A DNA stretch of 64,000 nt from NCBI GenBank assembly GCA_020465985.1, contig JAANYP010001785.1, positions 186,001 through 250,000 of the forward strand, written 5' to 3'. This DNA is from Centrapalus pauciflorus. Taxonomy: Eukaryota; Streptophyta; Magnoliopsida; Asterales; Asteraceae. This document shows positions 10,641-20,712 of this stretch, one piece after another. Made by a program: the position numbers and the translations under genes. The notes beneath the pieces are model-generated. The model made no database searches. It had not been told where the DNA came from and saw only the letters and a list, made by a program, of their open reading frames with translations. The stretch's first letter is position 1; every line of letters begins with the position of its first letter.

Positions 10641-11971
10641 ATGAACAATTATTATATGTATCTAAAATTCTCTGGTTTGTGAATCTAGTTAACTATTTCG
10701 TAACAGGAAGATTGCGTGAGCACTGGAACTCAGAACAGAGAAAATATTTCTATGCTCAAGCAAGTCAATACATTTGGGATGAGACTAATCTATTTAAAAT
10801 AGGAGCAGATCAAATTATAAGACGTTGTGTCCCTAACTCGGAACACGAAGATATTCTTAAACACGGCCATGCATATGCATGCGGTGGCCATTTCAGCGCA
10901 AAGAAAACTGGTCACCGGATATTGCAGTTTGGGTTTTTCTGGCCCACAATATATAAGGATGCATACGAGTTTGTTAAGGGATGCACAAGATGCCAGCAAA
11001 CTGATGACATCGCGAAAAGAAATGAAATGCCTATGACCCCGATATTAATCATCGGAATATTTGATGTATGGGGCATTGATTTTATGTGACCATTCCCTAA
11101 ATCATTTGGATATGAATACATCTTAGTGGCAGTAGATTATGTTTCCAAATGGGTGGAAGCAGAAGCTACACGCACTAATGATAACCGGGTTGTGTGCAAA
11201 TTTGTTAAAAGAAATATTTTAGCACGACACGATGTTCCAAGGGCTATTATCAGTGATGGAGGGTCACATTTTAATAATCAGCATTTTTCTAAACTCCTTA
11301 ACCAGTATGGAGTTAATCATAGAATAGCAACGCCTTATCATCCGCAAACAAGCGGACAAGTCAAGATCTCTAATAGAGAGATCAAGCGAATCCTTGAGAA
11401 AACTGTCAGACCTGATCGTAAAGATTGGTCTCAAAAATTAGAGGATGCTCTATAGGCATACATAACCGCATTTAAAACGCCAATCAGTATGTCCCCATAC
11501 AGACTTGTGTATGGTAAGCTTTGCCATCTCCTAGTGAAATTAGAACACCGAGCTCTATGGGCAATCAAAAACACTAGTTTTAATTTACATGATGCTGGTG
11601 TTGATAGGAAATTCCAATTAATTGAACTGGAAGAAATTCGTAGAGAAGTCTACGAAAGCGCTAGAATTTATAAAGAGAAAACTAAGGTTTTCCACGACAG
11701 AATGATTAAAAATAAAATATTTACCAAAGGAAATATAGTTTGGTTATTTAACGCAAGACTTAGATTGTTTTTCGATAAATTAAAAAGTAAATGGACAGGT
11801 CCATTTATTGTAACGAATACCTACCCACACGGTGCAGTAGAAATACAGGACCTGAAAGGTGGTAAGCCATTTAAAGTAAAGGGACATAGACTTGAACTAT
11901 ATGTTCAATGGGCCACCAATGATATGTTAGTATCTGAGATCATCAGACTACAAGATCCTAGAGTTAATTAA
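10641..11971 (+). pseudogene. pol: Athila-like integrase, degenerate, catalytic Glu replaced
   Basis: Would insert cDNA into chromosomes. The zinc-binding HHCC module spans about 10850-11000 (HGHAYACGGHF, CTRCQQ). The core has its first Asp in GIDFM (about 11075), its second in SDGG (11255-11257) and, after exactly 35 residues, Lys (AAG, 11363-11365) in GQVKISNRE where the catalytic Glu is expected. TGA at 11087-11089 and TAG at 11453-11455 interrupt the same frame. The C-terminal part (11489-11971) ends just before the conserved post-pol sequence. No chromodomain is seen. Confidence 0.88.
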
Positions 11972-12351
11972 TTAGTTTAGGAGCAGTACGTCTGGCTGAA
12001 GACTTATAACTTAGCGCTTTCTGGGAGGCAACCCAGAGTAATTTGATTATTTGAATTTTATTATTTTTAAGTGTGTTTATTTGCTTATTTGTGTTACTTG
12101 TGTGTACCCAATTAAGTTGGGGAGGATTTATCCTCCTGAACTTGGTTGTGTTTAGAAATTAGGATTTAAACTAAATAATAAGACCCCGCATCAGAAAATA
12201 AAAAATTTAAGCACGTAACAAAATTATTTTGACCCGATAATACGAGCGTAAGTTGGGGAGAATACCCGTAAAAATTATAAAATTAAAGAATTAGGGTTCC
12301 AAGACCAGTGCACGGCCCAGATCGCAAATCCAGAGGCCCAGGCGCAGGGGG
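11972..12351 (+). other. Non-coding region after pol with PPT-like words
   Basis: Begins with the conserved post-pol element ending in GGGAGGCAACCCAGAG. It contains AAGTTGGGGAGGA (12114-12126) and AAGTTGGGGAGA (12250-12261), near-copies of the PPT at 17182. No coding sequence is seen. Confidence 0.7.
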
Positions 12352-12404
12352 GCGCAGGCCTGCGCTTACCCTGCGTCCCGACGCGCTCAAAATCTTATAA
12401 AAAT
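12352..12404 (+). promoter_or_regulatory. LTR-like promoter module upstream of accessory ORF A
   Basis: The 14-bp palindrome GCGCAGGCCTGCGC (12352-12365), identical to the LTR copies, is followed by a TATA-like TATAAAAAT (12396-12404). The same order and similar spacing occur in the LTR. Promoter function is inferred. Confidence 0.5.
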
Positions 12405-12541
12405 GGCAGTGATCATTGCCATAAGTCCATAACCCTAATTCCAGTTCAGAAGACGGCGAATTCGATTTTCTAAGCCTAGAAACATCAAAAATTCATCTTT
12501 TCTACGTCAATTCTTTGATCCGGCGCTTGTTTATCGCTAAG

Positions 12542-12955
12542 GTTAGTAAGGTATACGCCCTATAATCCCTTAAACTTCATTCTACATCAGTTTCACTACG
12601 TTTTATCACGCATGCATGGATTGAGTTTTTGGGAATTATATGGTTTCTATAGAAAAAGGGTTATTAATAAGTTTAAACTGATCATTTAATTAATATAAAA
12701 TTATTTTTTGCAAAACTTTTGTAAAAATTATGCATTTTTCCGTATTTATTATCAATTATAAACTTTTTGTCGTAAAAGGTGATATTTTTGTGGATTATTT
12801 AAAGTTCATGCATTTGATAGGGTTAGATTGGGCTCACATTGTTGGTGAGACTTAGGATTAGTTAATTATTATTGAAAAAGGGTATTAAAAGTATCATGCA
12901 TTATTTATATAAAAACCCCACATTTTTAATCCTTGGTTTTTTGCATTATTTTTAG
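12542..12955 (+). other. Candidate 5' UTR intron of ORF A
   Basis: The donor context is CTAAG/GTTAGTAAG, and the acceptor is a T-rich tract ending TTTTTAG directly before the ATG at 12956. The length is 414 bp. The acceptor could equally serve a donor further upstream in a subgenomic transcript. Confidence 0.5.
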
Positions 12956-14080
12956 ATGTCAACCCAATACCACGAAAACGGTAACCGTCCTGGAACCTCC
13001 CAAAAACCTAGAATGAGAACCCACGACCATAGCGATGTCCGTTTTGAAAAACCAGTTAATGTGGAATTCCCTGAAATTCCACCAAACACTAACAATGGTA
13101 AACCCCCTAGGTTTCACATAGAGCGTACCATAAAAGAGTGTGATTTTGACAATTTTGAAATTTTGGAGTGTTTTGAGAGGCTAGGATGGGCCAAAGCTAT
13201 ACAATGGGAACTTCCATATATCCACACTAGTTTGATCCAGCAGTGGTTCGCTACTGTTCGGAAAACAGAAGAGGAAGAAGAACATGACTTTGAGCTCACA
13301 GGATTAGTAGGAAACAAGAAAGTGTCAGTATCTAGGAAAATATTTTGTGAGGAATTTGGTATAGACGCAGATTTCCCAAGGCCTAGGGAATTTTGGTCAT
13401 CTTTAGATCTTCAGGGGGTAGAGCGAGGCAAATTGGTGGATGGTCTAAGAAATGGGATGGGATGTTAGCCACGGTATTTGGAATGTCAATAGAGGAGGCG
13501 AATGAGTATGTTCATTATAATAGAGGTGATTTATGCCCATTAGCTAAAGTGCTATGGAAGTCAGTTACACTCAACTTGCTTCCTAGACACCACTGTTGTT
13601 AGATCCCAAGAAATACTTCTAGTGCACGCGTTAATGACTGGATATCCAACCATATCTTTAGGATACATAATAATGGAAAATTTGTGGGAGAGTAGTTTCC
13701 CAGGGCAAAGGATGAATTATCCGCACTATCGTATGCTAACTGAGCTATTCATTATTAGGAAAGCGGTATCGGAACAATTGCCAATTAAATACCTCAACCC
13801 AAACGAGATTTGGTTCACTAGAGTCACAATGTTGGGGCTAGTTTTTTAGAAAAACCATTTAGGCTATCAAATCCGTTGTCCAAAAACCTCTAAAGTAACC
13901 CAAATCTCATTCACTGCACCTGAAAACCCTGAAGGACAAAACGACAAAGAGGATGAAAGATCATGGGAAAAAGTAACAATCGAAGACTTGATGAGATCTC
14001 AAATCAACATTCATCTTGATGTGACGAGGACGTCACATAAGTCTAAGTTGGGGAGGGTAGGTTATAATGATAAAATTAAT
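12956..14080 (+). pseudogene. Accessory (env-position) ORF A of the Athila-like element
   Basis: A protein of unknown role encoded between integrase and the 3' LTR, where Athila elements carry an env-like ORF. The first frame (12956-13468) holds an LGW motif (residues 76-78), QQWFATVRK (Trp 97) and GLVGNKKVSVSRKIFCEE. A frameshift near 13440 continues in 13393-13602 (AKVLWKSVTLNLLPR). A second shift leads to 13622-13849 (HALMTG, then IIMENLWES and LTELFIIRK). A TAG at 13847 is followed by a polar tail. It is clearly a diverged paralogue of ORF B, sharing LGW, the W-x40 block, the Leu-Leu-Pro-Arg segment and the HAL and LW motifs. It resembles the family annotated as putative plant transposon protein. 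I see no signal peptide or obvious membrane anchor, so the name env is positional only. Confidence 0.75.
14021..14057 (+). promoter_or_regulatory. Inverted TGACG pair followed by PPT-like word
   Basis: GTGACGAGGACGTCAC (14021-14036) contains two TGACG cores in inverted orientation, the core recognised by TGA-type bZIP factors. AAGTTGGGGAGGG (14045-14057) follows. The same pair is present in the old copy (4348-4363 and 4374-4384). A GGACGA core also precedes the true PPT of this element (17166) and of the old one (18793). Confidence 0.5.
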
Positions 14081-14204
14081 TAATTAATTTAGCCCTCGCA
14101 AAAAAAATTTTAGACTACATTCCATATCAAAAGTTAGAAAAATTTACAGCCCTGCGTACCAAAACAGTAAAAACTGAAATTTAGCAGAGTTGGGCATAGC
14201 GGGG

Positions 14205-14511
14205 CCGCAGGCCTGCGCTAGACCTGCGTCCCATCGATTTGAAATTTAGATTTGAGCCCCAATTCACCATTTTTACAACCCTAGAACAAGAAACCACGGT
14301 TGGGTGTGCGGCTCTCTCCCAAAAACATCATTTTTGTGCCTAAAATTTGCAAATTTAAGCTTCAAAACACCTACATTTTCATAAGTATCAAAGATCTAGG
14401 CTAGAAATTACCTCTTTGTGGGTAGTTTTTTCCATTTTGAAGATTTTTGGGTAGAGAAAGTGTGGAAGAAAAAAGCTATATTTGTATCAAGTAAAGCTTC
14501 CAATCACCAAG
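14205..14511 (+). promoter_or_regulatory. Leader of ORF B with GC palindrome
   Basis: CCGCAGGCCTGCGC (14205-14218) is one base from the LTR palindrome, about 150 bp after a PPT-like word, as in the LTR. No clear TATA box follows. The rest is AT-rich leader ending at a candidate splice donor. Confidence 0.4.
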
Positions 14512-15028
14512 GTTAGTGTTTTTATTGAGTTATTGCAACTTATTTCATACTTTTTGAGCAAAAATGAATGCTTGAGCTTCATGGTCATCCCTGGAGTTTT
14601 CATGGTGATTTTGACTTTTTAGAGTCAAAGTATGTAAAATTGCATGAGTTTGATGATAACCTTGATGTATGTTTCATGAGATATGTGTTTATGTGTTTAG
14701 TTTGTTAATTTGTCATGATTAATTTGTAGAAATTAATTTGAAGTTATATAGTTGGTTGACTAAATGTGCATACATTGTTAAAATTATAAAACTTAGGTGA
14801 CTAGCTTAAAAATAAATTTTATGTGCTAAATGTTTTTATTAAAATATGATAAATGTTTACTGCTTAAAATAACGGCAAATTATAGACTATATATATATAG
14901 GATGCAAAATGTGAGCGTAAAAGAGTATATATATATACAGATATATATGTAAATATATATATATGTATGTATATATATATGTGTATATATATAGGTATAT
15001 ATATATACATATATATATATATACATAC

Positions 15029-15072
<44 letters not shown>

Positions 15073-15189
15073 GTATATGTATATGTATAGTGCATCTTTT
15101 TAAGTGAGCGTAATTGTGTAAATTGCAATTATAGGTTACATTATTTGATTTATCTCATGCATATTATGGTTGGTTGGCACAAATTGTAG
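14512..15189 (+). other. Candidate 5' UTR intron of ORF B
   Basis: The donor CCAAG/GTTAGT matches that of ORF A. The acceptor TTGTAG lies immediately before the ATG at 15190. The length is 678 bp, and it contains the TA-rich simple repeat. Confidence 0.5.
14887..15090 (+). repeat. (TA)n-rich simple repeat
   Basis: Irregular TATA/TGTA/CATA dinucleotide array of about 200 bp. Apparent reading frames in it are artefacts. Confidence 0.9.
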
Positions 15190-16725
15190 ATGGCAAAGAG
15201 AACGAGACAACGAACCCAAAATGTTGATATCCCAATAGATTGGTCTCCAAACCTCCTTTTATCCCAACACCCCGAACACATTAGAACACATTTGTTTTTA
15301 TATAGGAAATATTCAAATAAAGTGTTGACTGAAAACAGGGTTAAGAGGAATGATTTTGAGGATTACGGGATCCCATATCTTTTTGGCTATTTGGGGTGGG
15401 AAGACGTGTGTGAGTTGGGTGGTAATGATATTTACCAATCTGATGTAGTCGAGTGGATGTCTACCCTACGAAGGGAGACAGGTGGTTCAGCGAACGACTT
15501 TAGATTGATAGGCACTGTCCATGGTAGGGACGTGGCGATAGATGCACAAATCTTTCGCCAATTATTTAATTTAGATACTGGGGTAGGCTACGAAGGGTCT
15601 AACCAGCAAGGGTACGAGTATATGAATGAGGCCCAACTGGACTTTACTGATATGACTTGGTCAGGGGAGTGGATAGAGAAGGTTAATAGAGTTTTCATCC
15701 CATCCATTTTGGAGTCCGAGTCCTCCACTTCCTACAGCCGAAAGGCTTTATCTCCAAGGTGTAAGGTGCTTCATAAGATTCTTGTGAATAACATCTTACC
15801 TCGTGAAGGTGACCTGACCAAAATCAGGCATAGGGATATCACTGTCCTTCATGCCCTTCTTAAGGGTAGCCCAGACTGTCCTTTGCATGGACAATTATGA
15901 ATGACTTATGGGCCATGTACAACACGAGAGAGAGGACGATCATCCCCCATGCTTGGTTGATCTCCAAGTTCATTGAGAGGACGGGCTCACTTTCGCCCGT
16001 TTCGCTACTATCCCCCATTTCGGCGACGTTTATTACGACCGCCATGTTCCCTACCTTGATTTTTAGGGAAGTTGCCGAAGGGTTCGAGATATTCGACAAA
16101 GAGACAAATAAGTCGTATATCGAGGACTATACTGAGGATGAGAGGAGAGAGAGAGGAGAAGGTCGCCAATGAGGTGGAAGTTTGGCATTCTGAGCCGAAC
16201 CTAGGTGCGTCTACCTCGCGCAGTCGAGGTAGTGACAGTTTTGATTTTGACCGCATGATGAGGCGGATTGAGGATATAGTCGTGGGTCAGGGTGAGTTCC
16301 GAGAGGATGTGACCCAGAGGCTAGATGAGATGAATGGGCGTATGACCCATATTTATGATAGGGTCGATCACTTAACGGGTCGGGTAGATCAGTTACAGGA
16401 TGGGCAGAGAGCCCTGGCATACCAAAATGCCTACTACCAGCACCATGACTGGGCATACTGGGAGGGAGTTCGACACCACGAGGACTCCATGGCCGGTATG
16501 CCATATCAGTCTTATGAGGATTACACGATGCCCGACTACCAGGCCTATAACCCTGCCGTAGATACTTATCAGCGCTATCCGGCGCATGGCAGGCAGGTTC
16601 TCCCAGACCCGATGCCTCCTCACTTGGTTCCACCGACTGCACAGTTCACCCATGGCCAGAACCCGTATACCGACTTCTTCAACAGTGTCTTCGGTCCTCC
16701 TCTGCCGCCTCCTCCATTTGAGTGA
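15190..16725 (+). pseudogene. Accessory (env-position) ORF B of the Athila-like element
   Basis: Paralogue of ORF A and its better-preserved copy. The first frame (15190-15900) starts MAKRTRQRTQNVDIPIDW and has YLFGYLGWEDV (LGW at residues 68-70), VVEWMSTLRR (Trp 89), GTVHGRDVAIDAQIFRQL and CKVLHKILVNNILPR. A one-base frameshift near 15885 continues with MNDLWAMYNTRERT and AWLISKFIERTG (15897-16172). Another frame (16072-16725) gives an acidic and Arg-rich stretch with Ser-Arg repeats, a possible coiled coil (EMNGRMTHIYDRVDHL) and a Pro-rich C-terminus. A later part of this ORF is recognisable in the old copy at about 4493-4610. The function is unknown, and no fusion peptide or transmembrane helix is evident. 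Confidence 0.75.
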
Positions 16726-17181
16726 TCGGGTACTATCTATCCTTATTCTTTACTTTTCTGTACTTTGTTTTATTTTCGTTTGTTTTGCATTTAATTTCTT
16801 TATCTAATTTCATTTTTAGTTCTTAGCCGAGTCTCGTGACATGGACCATCTAGCTAATATAGTGAAAAGAAAATAGATAGAAGCACGATATTAAAAAGAA
16901 AATTTGTTGTAAACATGCAAAGAGGAAAAGATGGTCGGAAGACCCACATGTTTTAAGTATTGTAACCTTGAGCTTAAAGGGTATTTTAAAAAGTGAGATA
17001 CATTATATAAATTATAAGAAAAGTATATTTTAACTGAAAACGTCTTCAATTTACATGTTAAGAATTTTAATGCATTAGTACGAAGGCTAGCTTGACATAA
17101 AATTCCTAGACTCACTGTCAATTCTTGCTCGTTACTTAGTAGTTCTGATTCCAAATGCTTGTTCGTGGACGACCAAGAGTT
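16726..17181 (+). other. 3' untranslated region of the Athila-like element
   Basis: Non-coding and AT-rich. From about 16910 it is similar to 18540-18820 of the old Gypsy copy, including the GGACGA core near 17166. Confidence 0.75.
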
Positions 17182-17195
17182 AAGTTGGGGAGATT
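17182..17195 (+). promoter_or_regulatory. Polypurine tract
   Basis: AAGTTGGGGAGATT directly before the 3' LTR; it would prime plus-strand DNA synthesis. The old copy has AGTTGGGGAGGTT at 18808-18820. Confidence 0.85.
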
Positions 17196-18273
17196 TGATA
17201 AGTCTATAATTTATATGGTTTCTGAGTCATATTATGATCATTTTAAGCACCGATACTTCGTAAATCCATATTATTACTCCAAGTTTGTATTTCAGGGCCA
17301 AGATGAAAAAAAAAAAGCAATCCGAGAGAACTCAGAGCAAATCGGGCGGCGGGGGGCGCAGGCCTGCGCGACCTTGCGCTCCACACAGCGCCCAAACTGT
17401 CCAGATACGTTCCAGCACACGCCAGCTAAACTCTAGCCGCATCCGGGCGCAGGGGGCGCAGGCCTGCGTCTGGCCTGCGCTGCTGCGGCGCCAAAAAGCT
17501 TTTTTCAATCCTGAAACCCCTAATCTTGATTCCCTATAAATAGGAGTGAAGGGGCAGCTTTGGAGAGGAGTCCCGACGTGTGTGCAAGTGTGCCGAAGCT
17601 CTCAAGCTACCCAATGGCTCAGATCTGCGATTGTGACAAGCATACGATGAGCGGCTAATCCCGTTAGCCGTTTGTGCAGGATCTACGGCTAAGTTTAATT
17701 TTCGTTAATTTTTTATGTTTTGATGTATTCGTATGGAGCTAGATCTATTATGTGTATGCAAATGATAAACATTTGGCTATGATTATGATTATGTGTTGCG
17801 ATTGGTAAAAGCAAGATAGTTTATAGTGGTGTTATTACTCGTGCCGAGTCCATTAGCTTAGGGATTAAGACGAGTATTAATGTTGCATACGCTATGCCGA
17901 GTGTTATTGGTTAAAATACATTAGATTAATTTAGTCGCACAATTGATTATGTCTATGTGATCGTTGCATGAAATTATAGTGAGTAATACTTATGCCGTGG
18001 TGATTCCGTGAATGGTTATTCGTCTCTTGATTGTTTATCTTCTTCGTTAGTTACTTCGTTCTTAATTTTAGTTACAAGCAATAGCAAACCATTACTCTAA
18101 ACAAGTCATTCAAATCCACAATTTCACAATTTTAATGCTTTCAATAAACTTAATTAGAAGGCTTACAACCTAATCCTAGTTACGACCACACTCCCTGTGG
18201 ATTCGACCCTTACTTCTCTAGCTAATTAGTGGATTTAAGAATTAAATCGGCGAGTCACAACGACGACCCGTCA
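17196..18273 (+). repeat. 3' LTR of the Athila-like element (1078 bp)
   Basis: Starts TGATAAG and ends CCGTCA. GC palindromes lie at 17356-17369 (perfect) and 17456-17469 (one mismatch), with a TATA box at 17535. It lacks a segment of about 40 bp near 17602 and has a short extra segment near 17925 relative to the 5' LTR. Confidence 0.92.
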
Positions 18274-18278
18274 TGTGT

Positions 18279-19774
18279 CAAAAGATTTTGGAAAACTCAT
18301 GCAATAAGGGGAAGAGCTTAATCATGGTTTTAGCCTCAAAAGATTCTAGGGTAGCCTAGTTGGTTCGGTAAATGAAGTCCTATGGGGTAGCATTCATGCC
18401 TATTCCCCTCAATACATCTGGTTTGGGAGCGATTGACCTAAATCCTGCTACATGGATCAACTAGAACAACTATGATTAAAACTCGAGTTAAAAATAAAAA
18501 TATTCAAAGCATGGTAATCAAAAGTAATATTTGTCGTATACATGCATAGAGGGAAAAGATGGTCAAAAGACCCACGTGTTTTAAAGCTTGTAACCTTGAA
18601 CTAAAAGGGTAATTTCAAAGAGTGAGATACATTATAATTACTTAGAGAAAATGTGTTTTAACCGAAAATGTTCTTTTAGCTTACATTCAAAAGTTTAATG
18701 CACTATTACGAAGGCTGACTTAACCTTGACTTTCCGAACACACTGCTTATACAGTTGGTACATAATTAGTTCTGATTCTAAGGTTTGCTCGGGGACGATC
18801 AAGAGTTAGTTGGGGAGGTTTGATGAGACTGTATATTGCGTGTTTTAAGTAGTTTTAAAGGCTCATATATGCATTTTCACTTCGTAACTATCATACTTTT
18901 ACATCATATTTGTGTTTCAGGGTCCCGAAGTCATTTCAAAACACCTCTAGAAAATTCAGCGCGAACCGAGCAGCTCGGGGAGTGGGGTTACGCCCCCCTA
19001 CGCTCCAAAACAGAAGGATTTTAAGTTCCAGATCACTTCCAGCGTAGGCTGGCGTACCCCCGGGTGCAGGGGGCGCAGGGGGCGCAGGGCTACGCCACTA
19101 TGGCGCAAAAACCCTGCAGACGCGTTTTTTAGCCCAAAACCCTAATTTACATCTCCTCTATAAATAGAGGTCGTTTGCAATCGTTTTTGGATGTCCCGGA
19201 AGTGTTGAAATTCAATTATGTTTTGATGTATTTTGTGTTGCTTGAATACTTTATGTACAATTCAAATTATAAGCATTCGGTTATTGTTATGATTATATGT
19301 TTTGATTGGTAAAAGCAAGATAGTTCATAGTGGTGTTATTATTTGTGTCGAGTCCTTTACCTTAGGGATTAAGACAAGTAATGAACGTTGCATGCGCTAT
19401 GCCGAGATTTATTGATTAAAATATGTATGATTAATTTAACTAGGCAATTAATTATGTCTATGTGATTGTTGCATGAAATTCAAGAGGGTGATAACTTATG
19501 TCGTAGTGATTCTGTAAATGGTTATCTTCAATTTGCTTTGTAATCAATCTGTTAGTTGTTTGCCGTTAATTTTAGTTATAATTTGGATGTAATCATTATT
19601 CCAAACAAATCAACCAATTCACTTGCTTTATGAATTAGTCTCTTTCAATAAACTAAAGAAACTAGCTAATTATCCTTAATTCACATACGCACTCCCGGCG
19701 GGTTTGACTCTTACTTTGCTAAGCTAATAGTTACATTTAAGGTTATTTCTACGGGCCACAACGATGGCTCGTCA
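18279..19774 (+). mobile_element. Old Gypsy copy, right part
   Basis: Continuation of 2960-4967 after the TGTGT duplication: 3' untranslated region (18279-18807), PPT and 3' LTR. Right of 19774 the sequence is a Copia integrase remnant, so the old Gypsy itself had inserted into a Copia element. Confidence 0.85.
18821..19774 (+). repeat. 3' LTR of the old Gypsy copy (954 bp)
   Basis: Starts TGATGAG after the PPT and ends CTCGTCA. It shares organisation and many words with the LTRs at 4968 and 17196, including TATAAATAG (19159), but its GC motifs are diverged (GCAGGGGGCGCAGGG near 19060), so it is a related, not identical, subfamily. Confidence 0.88.
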
Positions 19775-19779
19775 CTTAA

Positions 19780-20520
19780 CTAATCTGAAGTTTCAGAGAG
19801 AACAACTGTGTGTAGCGTGTGAGAAAGGAAAGATGGTTAAAGTTTCACACAAATCAAAAGTTGAACAGTTTTCAACTAAACAAATGGAGCTGCTACATAT
19901 GGATTTATGCATTTCTATGCGGGTTTAAATGATAAAAGACAAAAACTAATTGCCAATGATTACATAAGATATCCTTGGGTTTTCTTTCTGGGAACTAAAT
20001 CTGAAACTTCAAAAATGAGCATTGTCTTCTTCGGGAGAATTCAAGTTAAGCTGCAATTAACAGTCCAAAGAGTTTTTCCTGATAATGGTATTGAGTTTAA
20101 GACAAATCTCTGGAATCGTTTCTTAACTCATCTGGGATAACGCATCAATTTTTGGCTACTCGTACGCCTCAACAAAATGGAGTTGTTGAATGTCGAAATC
20201 GTACACTAGCATACTCTAATCTTCTGTTATTCTTTAAATCGTTGGGTTGTATTCAAACATTTTTGAAAGGCTCCGCATGAGTTAATATATAAATGACTTC
20301 CTAATGTAAAAAAATTTTCATGTCTTTGGAAACCGATGTTTCATCTTCAACTATAAAGATAATGAGGGAATGTTAAATCAAAAAGCTGATGAAGGAATCT
20401 TCATTGGTTACTTAAAGGAGTCATTCACTTTTTGAGTCTACAATAAACGAATGAAGATGGTGAATGAGAAAGTTAATGTCAAACTTGATGAAGGAGTCTT
20501 GATGGCTTGTATATAAGTCA
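19780..20520 (+). pseudogene. pol: Copia integrase remnant
   Basis: Decayed integrase of a plus-strand Copia element. It shows CVACEKGKMVKVSHKSK (zinc-finger end), LLHMDL (first catalytic Asp), PWVFFLGTKSE, a diverged DNGIEF (second Asp) and, in another frame, TPQQNGVVE (catalytic Glu region, about 20165). GNRCFIFN and ADEGIFIGY remain near 20330-20410. There are many stops and frameshifts. Gag and protease are absent, cut off by the old Gypsy insertion. Confidence 0.8.
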
Positions 20521-20707
20521 GTTTAGAAGTCGCTCCACGATAGAAGACTTCTAAGAAGTGTTCAACTGAGCATAATGCTAGATTGTTGTTTGATGGTAAT
20601 TAATACAACTTGATCTAGGTGAATCTTAGACATTCGAATTGAATCTTGCTTTGAATTGAATATTTCTCATAATTTACATCTTGAAATACGCACATACAAA
20701 ATGAAAG
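20521..20707 (+). other. Unassigned remnant sequence
   Basis: AT-rich, with no recognisable coding sequence. It continues at 30060 once the Tekay element is removed. Confidence 0.5.
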
Positions 20708-20712
20708 ACTTC

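Larger units (their letters stand above)
4968..18273 (+). mobile_element. Complete Athila-like Gypsy retrotransposon (13.3 kb)
   Basis: It has two long LTRs, an Asp-tRNA-type primer-binding site, gag, protease, RT, RNase H, integrase, two accessory ORFs and a PPT. The target-site duplication TGTGT is perfect (4963-4967 and 18274-18278). The flanks at 4967 and 18279 belong to one older Gypsy copy, so this is a nested insertion. The LTRs differ by several indels (1101 versus 1078 bp) and the ORFs carry many stops, so it is not recent. The DLG protease, the YNPGWRNHPNF gag motif and the long post-pol region place it in the Athila/Tat side of Gypsy. Confidence 0.92.

Noticed and set aside
14880..15128. 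Tyr/Ile-rich ORF on the minus strand
   Set aside because: Translation of the (TA)n simple repeat inside a candidate intron.
16211..16653. Minus-strand ORFs opposite accessory ORF B
   Set aside because: Shadow frames of ORF B; the plus strand carries the homology to ORF A.
12956..16725. True retroviral envelope genes
   Set aside because: No signal peptide, fusion peptide or transmembrane helix visible; env is used only for position.
19780..20520. Endogenous pararetrovirus
   Set aside because: The integrase motifs are Copia type; no movement or coat protein and no circular-virus layout.
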